From positions 16,121,450 through 16,185,449 of the forward strand of contig CM074187.1 in NCBI GenBank assembly GCA_037179385.1: a stretch of DNA of 64,000 bases, in the 5' to 3' direction. The DNA is from Holothuria scabra. Its lineage: Eukaryota > Echinodermata > Holothuroidea > Aspidochirotida > Holothuriidae. Shown piece after piece: positions 50,201 to 57,593 of the stretch. Below the pieces are notes generated by a model. That model had not been told where the DNA came from. It did not search any database and worked only from the letters and a program-made list of their open reading frames with translations. The stretch's first letter is position 1; each line of letters starts with the position of its first letter. The translations under genes were made by a program, and so were the position numbers.

Positions 50201-53200
50201 TCTTACATGCACTTGTCGGAAGGCGAAAGTTTTAGAAAGAGTTACATATTCATAATTGCTGCAAAGGGTTAGCGTTAGCTAAACGACATTTACCTATTAT
50301 AAAGACAAGACTCCTGCTCCCGTCTCGCTTGGTTGTGTACCGAAATTTTTGTTGCCCCCGAAAGTGAACGATCTTGTTTCTTTTGTTACGTATTACAACT
50401 AAGTGATTTCATGAAAGTTATTAAAGGAGCGATTTCTAATGAAGAAGAATACAGGAAAACAATACCTCAAATTCTCTGTCACTGAATTTTGGATCAGTGT
50501 CAACAGCAATAAACTCATAGATGTGATGAAAAGTTCTGTCCGGTAGTATAGGTCTGCTATACTTGGCTGTCAAAAAGTAAAACCAAAATAGTCTTTTAGT
50601 AGAATGCTAGCATGTCGTGTTTTTACATCCGCTAAGGAATATTTACACCACTTTTCCCACGTTTGAGAGCTTTGGCGCTAATGCAAGTATGAACTGAGAC
50701 CTGATATCCTTCATTTGAATGTTGACGGTAATTTTGCCACTCTTATGTCAAAAGAAATAGTTCTTGAAATCAATCCATTTAATTGAGAATTACTGGAGAC
50801 TGCCCCCCCCCCCCTGTGCCTACCCTCGAATTCTGGTGGTCCCGATGGATACAAAAATTCCCTTCAAATGCTAATTGTAAATATTATGAGATAGTCTACT
50901 TGCTCATCTCATCAGTATTCAATTCAAGACTTTTTTCTATTTTTCAAAATCACTCCAGGAACAGTTTGCCCTCCCCAAAAAGGTCTACTATTTTCTTACG
51001 TAGCCTGTTGACAGCAGATCTTGTCCCGTTTACAGTCTAGTAGAAAGAAAGGCCCACCCCACTGCTATCAAGAGAGTGTTGAAGGAAGTATGCTTTATCT
51101 GAATTCGAGATCAAAGATCTCTTAACCAAGAAATGTTAATATCTTTCACAATAAGTCTGATAAAATTACATTGGATCAAATCGAATCTAAGGACCCCTAT
51201 ACATTCAAAACCGCAAAAGGGGTGAAACACGTCACCCCTTGGACCACTTCCCGAAGACGGTCCTCCAAAACAATTTTCAGCCCTTCAGTCAATGAAAGCC
51301 TTTTATCCTATGATCTTAAAATAACAAAGTGACATAATTTGTAATCAGATGCAGTGAACACGGGAAAACAAAGATGGCATGATAATTTGACCAAAACATG
51401 ACGAAAGTCACAATTTTTTGTGCAATCTGCCATTTCATACTTGAGGTAATGACTTCCAGCATTTTATATGTTCGAACCAGACAGGGGTGTCGATCCTGGG
51501 GGCGTGAGGGAAAATCGCCCCGCCAATGAAAATATTGAGGGGGGAAATAAATCGTGTTGCCCCCCCACCCCCCCAATGATTCAGGCCGGCAGATTTAGAA
51601 AAATTGCATAGCAGGCCGAGTAAACAAAATGTAACATTGTGGTATACAGATGACTTTAGGACTTCGAGAACACGTCAGTTTGAGGCTATATCTTAAAGCA
51701 ATAACACTGCTTTTACGATGCTCAATCTATCTATGATTTGTGTATACGCGTGCCAATATGTGTGCGCATGCGTGCTTGTTCGTGAGGGTGTAAGTGTGTG
51801 CTCACGTTTGTGTAGGTGGATTGCATATAGACGAGTCTAGTCACGGACAGGATCTGAGGTTTCAACTGTCAGAAAGTATTTGCTCTCTCCAATCCACAAC
51901 CCAGATCTACGTCCCTGGAACCAGAATGTCCTGAAAAGAGGTTTCCACTAACTACATCAACATTAATTGATTAACCTTCCCTGCCGCAAGCAAGAGAAGA
52001 TGTAATGGTTTTCAAGGGGCGAGATATTTATAAAAACCGTTATTACGTTTCTATGGCGACTTGGGTTTTACCGGGGAGCCTAACAAGTTAAAAGGGCTTT
52101 ACTTTTTTTTCCTCTGCTTTCTTGGCTATACGAAAAGTGCAACTTTTGTAACATACACACTTAAAAACGTAGGGTTAATTTAATCTTCTAAGTTTTCCAT
52201 AGATAGACGGATCACTGAAGGGTATGGGCCCGAAATTTTCAGGGAGCCAAATAAGTAAAAATGTTTTCAGTCAATGGCAAATTTAAGATTTCTTGAAAGC
52301 GAAAAATCCTTAATTGGTCCGCTATACGTTCCTCTTGCACTACAGACGTATTGAAGAAAACAAGTAATATTTAAAAACAGATTCATATTTATGTTTAACG
52401 TTTATACATGAATTTAACATCTACGAAATTACTTCTTAAATCATTCATAATCAGCCAGATCAAACATAACAAACATGTGCCTACTTGTTCCGCGAATCTC
52501 AGCCCGGACTGGAACCTGTACGGCTCCATTCGCCATTTTGTAATCAGGTCTTGAGAAATAGTAATCTAGAGTGAGAGTTGTAGCTGAAGGTGAAAATTCG
52601 TTGTAGATACAAGCTTGCCACCTATCACATTTGACACCACGTATGACTTCTGTACCCATGTAGGTTTCGTTGAACTTTAAATTAAAACAAGAATGTTTTG
52701 CAACTTAGAAACAATGATGTCATTCACTTTTTTAAATTGGGGGCGCACAATTGTAAACACTGATTGAGTGAACAGAGTGGTCGGCTGAAATTGGGGGTTA
52801 AAGTTCATTATTCATTTCCATTTGAAAATATTCTTTAAAAGCTTAGTATTTGTCTTTTCTGAGAAAGACCAAAATTTTCTTAATAATGCAAAATCCAGGA
52901 AGATAAATGCTCCTCTTCACAAACGGCTGAACCGCCCGAAGACCTTACAGATGTTATGCACATGAAGTCACATGTACAAGAAAGACTCCATTCAATAGAA
53001 CATTCTCCAAATAGCATTTGGAATTTTTCGCCAGGGATTTGGTTACCCCGCGGAGCGGACGTAGCGTTTTCGTTTAGTTCGTCGCTAATAAAAACCATCT
53101 GAGGGGCGGTAGCCCAAGGGGGCGTCAGCCACAGAGCCGCTACGCAGGCTAGGATTTGGTTTGCGTCATTCTTATCGAAAGCATTTTATTGTAGCAAAAA

Positions 53201-56200
53201 GTAATGCACAATTACATTCAAGCCCGCAATCCTTTGTAATAGCTATTAGTAAAATGGTTTGGGTATGGGTTTATGTAACGGGAAGTTTCACCAACAAATA
53301 CACAATAACCGATTTATGCATCGGTTGGCTACTCTGGTATATCTTGCGCGTGCGAAGTCTACGCACTTTGTGGGTAAAGCGACTTTCAAAATATAATTTC
53401 AAAACTCTGTTCATGACCAATTAGACCAAAATGGTAGTTTAAAATCGGGAATAAGCAGTCTGTCATTACGTCAATAACTTTTAAAGTAGACACATAGAAA
53501 AAAAAAACATGAAAGTAAATGATTACTAACCTGTGCTCCAAATGTGAATATATCTTTTACTCCCCCAATATGTCCGGTTCCGTTAATGATTACGAAACCG
53601 TATAAATTGAATGGAACATCGGACATGTTATAGACGAAGCAGGCATCTGAGGAAGACATAAGAATAACACTGCACTGAAGGTAATGGAAACAAGTTGTAA
53701 CCATGGCAACTTGTCTTTCACTCTTTCAAAGTCAGCTTGTCCTGTGAAATCTAGCCATTTAACTTCAGTGATGACAAGTCTGGGGGGATTCTATCTACAA
53801 GTCCGTTTGATGATCTCAAAAGGAGTTGGACCCCCAGTCCCTCCTAGGAAAGGCCGGAGGCGTCACCACGACGATTTGTCCGACGGAAGGGGAAGCAACA
53901 CGAGGGCATGCCAACAGTTCCCGGTATGAGTCATTATTTAAGAAAACTTAAAACCGATAGACTTGTGCATTAAATAGCGTTACAGTAGAAACAAGTTTAT
54001 GACCCGCCGCCCCTCCATCATTCAGTCCCTCTTACTACCTGTTTCCTTCTTTCAGCGGCCTTCCGACGAAAATGTCCTTTTGTGCATTGACATGCCCCTG
54101 CCTGTCCTCTTCCTGGCCCTGTTGAGGTCACCCTTGGTCGCAACACCACCACCACTTTATTGCATTATAAACAATGCAATATACTGTATAGTTAGGACGT
54201 CCAGAGGAGAGGTTTTTGCAATAACCTATGTGGGTGGGAACGACTTCTGGTGTCTTGGGTATGAGGTAAAACGGTCCCTTTTTGATACAACATTAAACTA
54301 ATTGGTGAGAAATTGGTTAACACTTCATCTAACTAACTAACTAAATTAAATTCATTCTCTCAGTAGAATATGCCTTTTACAACCTAAATGTAAACGATAC
54401 ATCTCCATATCTTGCTAATGTACTCATGTACTCAACAAAACAGTTTCAATCAAAGATTAATAAATGTAACCGTTTATAAACGTATTTAGATGACCATCTG
54501 CGAACCCTGTATTAACGGTGTCCCTCACTAACAGAAATTGTAAGACTTGAAACCGGTCTAAATGGCTCAGTATAGAGAAAAAAGTTCAGGTTGTATCATT
54601 TTTTTTTCTTTCAATTTTTCCATTTTTGAACAAAAATCGTTTTGAATTATATTATTTCTTCTCAAAGTGTTATGTAAAATCCAAACTACGCAGTAGCTTA
54701 AACCAAAGGGTAATTTTACACCAGAGTCCGCAAACACACTGGTACACTAATACGAAAGAGATATTTTCCCCAAAAGGATAATATTTATACCACTGTTTTC
54801 CTGTTAACTGATGCATTCATGAGCTAACTACAAAGTGCAAATGCCTGTTCATAGGAATTTTTATCTCAATTAAAAAGTATCGTGTACCTCCATACAGGGA
54901 GTTGCAACTCCCTGCTCCATATAGACGAATCCGATTAGCGCTCGTGTTTAGTCACTGCAGGCCGGAATAAGTGGGATACGTCAACCTTAAATAGCCTTCA
55001 TTTACTGTCTACATGAATTTCAAACCCTAATTTTCAGTGAAATTGAAGGAATCAACACACGATTTAGTGTACAACCATCCAGAATACAGGTAGGCGAGGC
55101 AATTGAAAGATTGAAAGGTGACGGACCCCAGTAATGGCCGACTAAAATCAGACCATCACAAACTGTCCGGATTCGTCTATAGCCGGACTGGTTAAAATTT
55201 GAAATTTGCACTTAATAGGTTTATATCTCCATTTACTGGATTAATTTTATTTTAATGTTTATCTATTCCGATATAATAATAACATGAGACCTTAAAGGCC
55301 CAGTTCTCTCACTCCAAACAGTACCAATTCTCCTAACCTTCTTACTGAAGCTCCTCCCACAATTGCCTGAAATTCATCCTCATCCAGACACAATCTCAGT
55401 TTATTGCTTCAGGGCGAGTATAGAAAAACTCATTTTATATAATCAAAACACTCTCAGTACCGTTCACGCTGTGCAATATAAGTTTTGGCACTCTGAATTG
55501 TTTGAATTAGCTGTCAATCGAAGAGCTGAGCCAATTGAGAATTTCGGTACCAGGGTACCAAAAATGTGTAGTTTGGGTGAGAGGTTTGGCCCTTTCAAGG
55601 GTAAAACTAATTGCACCGAATGTATTTCGAAATAACATCTAAATCTCAAAAATTTCTGATTCCTCTTTCAAGTATTTTCATGACATTTCAGGACATAAAT
55701 GTTGCATATTCATGAAACAGAGTATTATAGAATATACTGCATGCATTAATTCAAATGTTGGTGACTGCATTTTCCCTTTAAGCGATTTAAACAGGTGCTT
55801 TACAATCCTTGCATGCAGATTGTTCCTTCTGTAACAGTCGCCTGGTAGGGTAAGTTATCACTTTTCGACAACGTATATTTGCTGAGGTATTACTCGATCA
55901 ATGTTCTTGTATGTAAGCCATAAAAGGTCTAAAGGTGAACGGTTTACGAACGTATTATCGATGTAAATTGTTAACAGACTAGGATGAGTTAAGATAAACA
56001 AAACACCACACCGAAAGTCGTTTTATGAGTTGCATGTCCAGTGAGGCAAAGTAACTATATATAGTAGGAGCGGGGAGTTAAGCATTCACCCTTAAAAGTT
56101 AGACATTTTCCTGTTAAATATGAAATGTGAAATCATGTTTCCGGCAACGATTTTAATCATGCGAAGTAATGCAGCCCCCCCCCCCCCCCACATTTCTTTA

Positions 56201-56864
56201 CCCTAACTTAAGTCTGACGGTATACTGTTTTGTTTTTGTTTTTGTTTCTCTCAATGCAACAATGCAAAGCTACTTTAAGAAGGGTTGTCAGGTCATCATA
56301 GCTTTATTGAAGGAGGGAGCTCTTATGCACCGAGTCGGAGGCTGCCCGGTATCGAAGTTATGTTTAGTGGGTCATAATGATTAGGCTCCTATGCTTATTT
56401 TGTCAAATATTTTTTACTGATTAAACAGTTTGAATCTGTTACCCTTATCTTGAAACATAATAAACTATAGGTGTTTTAGTCGACGGTGCACTGCGTATTG
56501 GTATCTCATATTGCAAAAGTAAATAAAAATGCGAGAATTTTTTCATGATCTTCTTACTTGTAAGCACATCAACGTTAATGCTCTGCCCAGTCTTGTAGTC
56601 GTAGGTCGAGAAGATGCGATTGCTGTCCGTGATGGAGTATGACGAACCACGGTTCCCAGGGCCGTCGTAAGATTCTTCAATCTCGGTGCTGTAGTTTTTA
56701 TTTTCAATATTGGCTTCAACGAACAACCTATAGCGGGTGGGAAGCTCGGGAAGTTCGGGCCCATCCTTCGACCCTGGACCAGGTATACATACATCTGGGT
56801 CGGGGTCTGCCCAAGAGGAACAAAACAGAAGACCCGAAACTAGACAAAATCCCAGTAAAGACAT
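26128..56864 (-). CDS. 14-exon gene: type I membrane protein with tandem LolA-like units (641 aa, complete)
   Basis: I assembled this from splice sites and reading frame. The exons (listed separately) total 1926 nt, and every junction has GT/AG and a compatible phase. The product has a signal peptide (residues 1-19, cleavage likely before DPDPD), extracellular unit 1 (about 38-248), extracellular unit 2 (about 260-463), a linker (about 464-574), a Ser/Thr-rich stalk (575-602), a transmembrane helix (603-628) and a 13-residue cytosolic tail. Sequons lie at 57, 109, 124, 143, 332, 400 and 411. Unit 1 carries GVKCDRWQAC (154-163) and PPIGVVCDGR (239-248). As I recall it, this pattern (G-x-x-C-x-x-W-x-x-C, later PxG-x-x-C-x-G-R) belongs to uncharacterised metazoan proteins annotated as LolA-like, whose fold relates to bacterial lipid/lipoprotein carriers; the family name rests on memory. 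The role is unknown; binding a lipid or hydrophobic ligand at the cell surface is inference. Exon boundaries are strong, family assignment moderate. Confidence 0.85.
27191..27275 (-). CDS. Exon 13 of LolA-like membrane protein gene (stalk, residues 575-602, first base of 603)
   Basis: The acceptor is catatatttcag above 27275; the donor is ACTG|GTAAGTGATA at 27190 (phase 1). The exon encodes a Ser/Thr-rich juxtamembrane stalk (SSKSLRETSSPDSTGSSSG), a likely O-glycosylated spacer directly in front of the membrane helix. Confidence 0.86.
27910..28062. mobile_element. Miniature inverted-repeat element, family E, copy 2
   Basis: It starts TAGACCATTTTCCAAATAGC and ends TATTTAGAAATTGGCCTA. The centre shares TTTTGTCAATAACATTTTAA with copy 1. 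It lies in intron 12 of the membrane protein gene. Confidence 0.7.
28660..28940. repeat. Repeat rich in TAGTCAA/TTGACTA words
   Basis: The words TTGGTCAAACAAAACC, CATCTTAGTCAAGAATATTG, ATTTGACTAATTTGACCC, AATTAGTCAAATAGGCC and ACGTAGTCAATTCAG alternate in orientation. It lies in intron 12 and is probably a miniature element; boundaries are unclear. Confidence 0.5.
29148..29321 (-). CDS. Exon 12 of LolA-like membrane protein gene (residues 517-574)
   Basis: The acceptor is attcttctttag above 29321; the donor is GAG|GTATGTAG at 29147 (phase 0). It encodes VTMISYTLLENPP, an acidic Pro-rich linker, and an amphipathic segment ending in SGFSISFKYMGE. A second plausible donor (GTGAGG at 29152) lies five bases earlier; see findings. 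Confidence 0.84.
29561..29709. repeat. (TCGG)n microsatellite, about 37 perfect units
   Basis: This is an uninterrupted TCGG tetramer run of 149 bp in intron 11. It is CpG-rich in an otherwise AT-rich setting and perfectly homogeneous. A short imperfect relative (GTCAGTCGGTCGGTCGG) occurs at 12176-12195. Confidence 0.97.
30512..30590 (+). repeat. Repeat G (GTAAGAGGCGACT word), copy 1
   Basis: It contains GGCTGGGTGATGTAGAATGT, CCACGGTATTCCCTGTCGTA, AGAGGCGACTGAAGG. A second copy is at 61158-61235 and an inverted partial copy near 12310-12345 (TTAGTCGCCTCTGAACACAG, CGGGGAATAC). The word is familiar from many invertebrate repeats; origin not determined. Confidence 0.55.
30690..30960 (+). mobile_element. 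TTAA miniature element, family B, degenerate copy
   Basis: Family words are recognisable (GGGCAGTTCCAATTCTCCCA near 30698, AACTCATCCTCATCCAGACA near 30753, TGTCAATCAAAGAGTTG near 30881). It abuts the reverse copy that starts at 30962, giving a head-to-head pair. The left boundary is unclear. Confidence 0.6.
30962..31268 (-). mobile_element. TTAA miniature element, family B, copy (307 bp, reverse)
   Basis: It is bounded by TTAAAGGGCC and GGGCCTTTAA. Inside, in reverse, are the family words AACAGTACCAATTCTCC, ATCCAGACACAATCTC, GAGTATAGAAAAACTCAATT, GAGCTGAGCCAATTGAGAAT. It is the mirror image of the copies at 49060 and 55292. Confidence 0.8.
32090..32142 (-). ncRNA. U2 snRNA 5' fragment (pseudogene)
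   Basis: On the minus strand, starting at 32142, the sequence reads ATCGCTTCTCGGCCTTTTGG followed by CTAAGATCATGTGTAGTATC. This matches the first 50 or so bases of metazoan U2 snRNA, including the branch-point recognition word GTAGTA. It then leaves U2 after TTTTTTTCAGC near 32090. The Sm site and stem-loops IIb-IV are absent, so it cannot be a working U2 gene. It sits in intron 11 of the membrane protein gene on the same strand as that gene. Confidence 0.8.
32525..33982. mobile_element. TTAA foldback miniature element, family A, copy 2 (1458 bp, with extra interior)
   Basis: The arms match copy 1 (CATTCCTGAGCTGAGATG near 32625; GAGTTAGATG and ACTCAAGGTACACTTTAA at the right end) and the borders are TTAA. 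Between the arms are about 950 bp (32820-33770) absent from copy 1, with no similarity I recognise to a transposase; a 143-codon open frame at 32864-33295 is compositionally unremarkable. It lies in intron 11 of the membrane protein gene. Confidence 0.75.
33668..33699. repeat. Perfect 13 bp hairpin
   Basis: The arms AACCCCCTGTGCT and AGCACAGGGGGTT flank a six-base loop GTATAG. It lies inside the extra interior of family A copy 2. Confidence 0.85.
34024..34133 (-). CDS. Exon 11 of LolA-like membrane protein gene (residues 480-516)
   Basis: The acceptor is caccctttacag above 34133; the donor is CAG|GTAAAC at 34023. Two bases complete Asp 480 and the exon ends in phase 0. It encodes an Ala-rich segment (YAGAVTSVAAAADVAPSR). 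Only the frame joined from exon 10 stays open across the exon. Confidence 0.84.
34510..34720. repeat. Dispersed repeat F, copy 1
   Basis: It shares TCAGTGATATTGATGGAATC, TTTTAGTGTACAATCATCCA and the following TTTAGGCAAAGAATTTGAA with 55035-55170 (TCAGTGAAATTGAAGGAATC, GATTTAGTGTACAACCATCC, GTAGGCGAGGCAATTGAAA). Intron 10 of the membrane protein gene. Confidence 0.6.
35218..35347 (-). CDS. Exon 10 of LolA-like membrane protein gene (residues 437-479, first base of 480)
   Basis: The acceptor is tcaacctaccag above 35347; the donor is AAAAG|GTTAGT at 35217 (phase 1). It encodes ISHLFHFNDVLVNY and then FDVGSCF (Cys 463), the counterpart of PPIGVVC. The exon is needed to bring the frame from phase 0 (exon 9) to phase 1 (start of exon 11), which independently supports it. 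Confidence 0.84.
36204..36365. mobile_element. 162 bp miniature inverted-repeat element, family E, copy 1
   Basis: It starts TAGACCTATTTCCAAATAGC and ends GCTATTTGGAAATAGGTCTA; the arms are about 35 bp with few differences. The centre contains TGTCAATGGCATTTTACTG. It lies in intron 9 of the membrane protein gene. Related copies are at 27910-28062 and 5972-6122. Confidence 0.78.
36878..36958 (-). CDS. Exon 9 of LolA-like membrane protein gene (residues 410-436)
   Basis: The acceptor is tttaatctgcag above 36958; the donor is AAG|GTAAATA at 36877. This 27-codon exon is phase 0-0. It encodes a sequon (NWT, 411) and THIPVMSRLRMDIK, the unit 2 counterpart of VQVPVRAEIRG. Confidence 0.84.
37930..38500. 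repeat. Interspersed repeat D, three degenerate units in tandem
   Basis: Three successive units repeat the same order: a CATTT(C/T)... GTCTGAG word, TTTCAA..TTTTCTGTAC, a CGCGCCAACT or GGGCCAACAAATGG core, and GCTCCGC/GTCCGCTC. Cores lie near 38007, 38279 and 38445. They sit in intron 8 of the membrane protein gene and are followed by a C-tract (38520-38531). Confidence 0.65.
38778..38897 (-). CDS. Exon 8 of LolA-like membrane protein gene (residues 370-409)
   Basis: The acceptor is gcatatag above 38897; the donor is CGG|GTAAGTGAC at 38777. It is a phase 0-0 exon. It encodes ENIRGIKTEGWIAF, aligned with VIRGVKCDRWQAC of exon 3. The Trp is kept but both Cys are replaced (Thr 377, Phe 383). 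TTWEYFFSR parallels LTLDYYFSRPDY. Confidence 0.88.
39486..39718 (+). mobile_element. tRNA-Glu-derived SINE, copy 4
   Basis: This is the best preserved head: GATAAGAGCATCCGCCTCTC, ACGGAAGGTCCGGGTTCTAT, then TCGAGTCATACC. The anticodon loop CTCTCAC points to a tRNA-Glu (CTC) ancestor. The body and tail are as in copy 1. It lies in intron 7 of the membrane protein gene, in the opposite orientation to that gene. Confidence 0.8.
39879..39971. repeat. Degenerate (CAGA)n microsatellite
   Basis: The stretch is dominated by GACAGACAGGCA, ACAGACC and ACAGACAGACAAACA words. It is downstream of SINE copy 4 in intron 7. Confidence 0.85.
41399..41559 (-). CDS. Exon 7 of LolA-like membrane protein gene (residues 316-369)
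   Basis: The acceptor is caccatctttcag above 41559; the donor is GAG|GTAACG at 41398. Two bases complete Gly 316 and the exon ends in phase 0. It encodes the Cys 328/Asn 332 sequon pair, a Ser-rich strand and SEAYWVWQGE, which leads into the NIRG motif of exon 8. Confidence 0.87.
41931..42036 (-). CDS. Exon 6 of LolA-like membrane protein gene (residues 281-315, first base of 316)
   Basis: The acceptor is aatttatgacag above 42036; the donor is TTAG|GTAAAT at 41930 (phase 1). It encodes EFYNYPANMMAYEYQPWGP and then IREVHDYNL, which parallels the FSTYDYKTG stretch of unit 1 in exon 1. Confidence 0.86.
42255..42306 (+). repeat. SINE 3' end with (CCTAA)n tail
   Basis: The stretch begins CCGGAAACTGGGCCATAAAA, identical in plan to the 3' end of the SINE body, followed by about five CCTAA units. 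The pentamer run is therefore best read as an expanded SINE tail, not a telomere remnant. Confidence 0.6.
44905..46722. mobile_element. Nested insertion with GC-palindrome tandem units
   Basis: This sequence interrupts a family C element. It contains four spaced units that each include a GC-rich palindrome after an A/T run: TCGCGCTTAGCGCGCC near 45013, CGGCGCGACGCGCCG near 45586, CGCGCTTGGCGCGCC near 46111, CTCCGCGCGTCGC near 46509. Flanking words are also repeated (GGAAGTGCAAATTCTTC near 45461, GGAAATGCAGATTCTTC near 46380). The edges carry G-rich (left) and C-rich (46678-46689) tracts. No protein is recognisable. Confidence 0.6.
45680..45760. repeat. Interspersed repeat D, short copy
   Basis: It contains GACATGCCATTTCCGGCTGT, TTTTCAAAGCTTTCTGTACG and CCCACGTCAACTGAAG, the degraded family core. 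It lies inside the nested insertion of intron 5. Confidence 0.55.
47760..47885 (-). CDS. Exon 5 of LolA-like membrane protein gene (residues 239-280)
   Basis: The acceptor is tctcatctcag above 47885; the donor is AGG|GTAAGTAAG at 47759. It is a phase 0-0 exon of 42 codons. It closes unit 1 with PPIGVVCDGR and opens unit 2 with FPDAFSVNVETNYPD, parallel to LPTRYRLFVEANIE in exon 1. The boundary between the two repeats therefore lies inside this exon. Confidence 0.87.
48085..48310 (-). mobile_element. tRNA-Glu-derived SINE, copy 5
   Basis: In reverse orientation the copy reads from the head (GCGGAAGGCCCAGGTTCGAT) to the tail (GTTTTACGGCC-like AACTGGGCCATAAAACTCCA, then CTAACTAACTTAC). It lies in intron 4 of the membrane protein gene, co-oriented with that gene. 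Confidence 0.75.
49060..49365 (+). mobile_element. TTAA miniature element, family B, copy (306 bp)
   Basis: It starts TTAAAGGCCCAGTCCTCTCA and ends GGTTTGGCCCTTTAA. The interior shares long stretches with 30962-31268 and 55292-55597, and the length agrees within a base or two. It lies in intron 4 of the membrane protein gene and has no coding capacity. Confidence 0.82.
49945..50145. repeat. Repeat rich in GAGTGAA/TTCACTC words, copy 2
   Basis: It contains CCCAAAGAGTAAAGTTCACT, ATGATCACTGTAGGCACTCT (compare TAGAGATCACTGTAAGG at 24246), TTTTGGAGTTATCTCACTC and AAATTCACTCTTTTG. It lies in intron 4 of the membrane protein gene. Confidence 0.55.
50466..50566 (-). CDS. Exon 4 of LolA-like membrane protein gene (residues 205-238)
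   Basis: The acceptor is ctttttgacag above 50566; the donor is GAG|GTATTG at 50465 (phase 0). It encodes the HHIYEFIAVDTDP strand that follows the basic VPVRAEIRG segment of exon 3. The equivalent in unit 2 is ISHLFHFND in exon 10. The exon is too short to stand out as an open frame on its own. Confidence 0.85.
52485..52674 (-). CDS. Exon 3 of LolA-like membrane protein gene (residues 142-204, first base of 205)
   Basis: The acceptor is tttaatttaaag above 52674; the donor is GTAGGC at 52484 (phase 1). The exon carries FNETYMGTEVIRG, the signature GVKCDRWQAC (154-163) and a DYYFSRPDY segment followed by VQVPVRAEIRG. The frame stays open past the donor for 13 more codons to a TGA at 52441-52443. 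The spliced version is preferred because exon 4 continues the family pattern and matches in phase. Confidence 0.85.
53531..53646 (-). CDS. Exon 2 of LolA-like membrane protein gene (residues 103-141)
   Basis: The acceptor is tcttcctcag just above 53646 and the donor CAG|GTTAGT at 53530. Two bases complete codon 103 (Asn) and the exon ends in phase 0. It encodes CFVYNMSDVPFNLYGFVIIN with sequons at 109 and 124. The Cys 105/Asn 109 spacing recurs in exon 7 (Cys 328/Asn 332), which is one mark of the internal duplication. Confidence 0.88.
54985..55200. repeat. Dispersed repeat F, copy 2
   Basis: This is the counterpart of 34510-34720, and lies in intron 1 of the same gene. It is preceded by GGAGTTGCAACTCCCTGCTC (about 54899) and a GACGAATCCG word that recurs inverted near 55165. 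Confidence 0.6.
55292..55597 (+). mobile_element. TTAA miniature element, family B, copy (306 bp)
   Basis: It starts TTAAAGGCCCAGTTCTCTCA and ends GGTTTGGCCCTTTCAA. It is co-linear with the 49060 copy throughout. It lies in intron 1 of the membrane protein gene. Confidence 0.82.
56558..56864 (-). CDS. Exon 1 of LolA-like membrane protein gene (residues 1-102, first base of 103)
   Basis: The exon starts at the ATG at 56864 and ends in front of the donor GTAAGAAG (56557 downward), leaving one base over (phase 1). It encodes a hydrophobic signal peptide (LLGFCLVSGLLFCSSWA), an acidic Asp/Pro segment, and the start of unit 1 with LPELPTRYRLFVEANIE and a sequon at residue 57. Twenty-three bases upstream of the ATG is a good acceptor (ctttccttcag, AG at 56888-56889), so the true exon probably begins at 56887 with a short 5' UTR preceded by an untranslated exon further upstream. 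Confidence 0.88.
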
Positions 56865-57005
56865 GGTCGATATTTTAAACGTTAGACCTGAAGGAAAGAG
56901 TCAGAGAGAAAAAGTAAATGATTGGAATGTATTCTGATAACTGGAAACGAAGGAAATAAAGCTAGTAAGCTAAAACAAAATGGACTTAAGTGTAAATACT
57001 GAAAT

Positions 57006-57593
57006 TTAAAGGTAGTGTGACACTAAAATGACAAAGTTGGGTATTTCATGTAAAGAGCCTAAAAACCAAGAAAATTGCCACAGTTTCCATCAAGATCGAT
57101 TAAACATTGGCCACTTTACATGTTAATTTCTGATTTGCACTTAATCTTGCATAAATATGAGCTCAATATGTAAATCTTGTGATGTCATGGGAGGGACATA
57201 CCATGTATGGCTAATGTTATTCTTTTGTTTTTGCAACCTTCATTTTAAGGACACTTGTAACGTTAGTGTTTCCTGAAGGGTTTATTTTGAATCTTGAAAT
57301 TGTGTCCTTGAAAATCATCAGCATCAATCACCAAACTATAAACTATGTGATGAGTAATTAAGAGATAATTAATATCTAGGGTTAACAAAATAAATGTCAA
57401 CACTGTGCAACACTCAACATCACTATTTTTGCATAACCAACAAGTTGCTTCAGAAACATACAAACTTTGAAGAGGTATCTTGAGAACGGTAAAAGATATT
57501 GACATAATTCCAACAGATTCTTACTTAGGAGACCTTGCTCCGTAACCACCAAGTAAGTTCAGTGCTTTTTGCTGACAGTCACACTACCTTTAA
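57006..57593 (+). mobile_element. TTAA miniature element, family C, copy 1 (588 bp)
   Basis: It starts TTAAAGGTAGTGTGACAC and ends GACAGTCACACTACCTTTAA, so the terminal repeats are about 18 bp and the borders are TTAA. The interior has words shared with copies at 61540-62690 and 44800-47010 (GATTTGCACTTAATC, GAGCTCAATATG, AACGGTAAAAGATATTGACA). It has no coding capacity. Confidence 0.8.

Noticed and set aside
56445..56557. Extension of exon 1 open frame beyond 56558
   Set aside because: A consensus donor GTAAGAAG lies at 56557 and the spliced product continues the family pattern in exon 2; the extension has no similarity.
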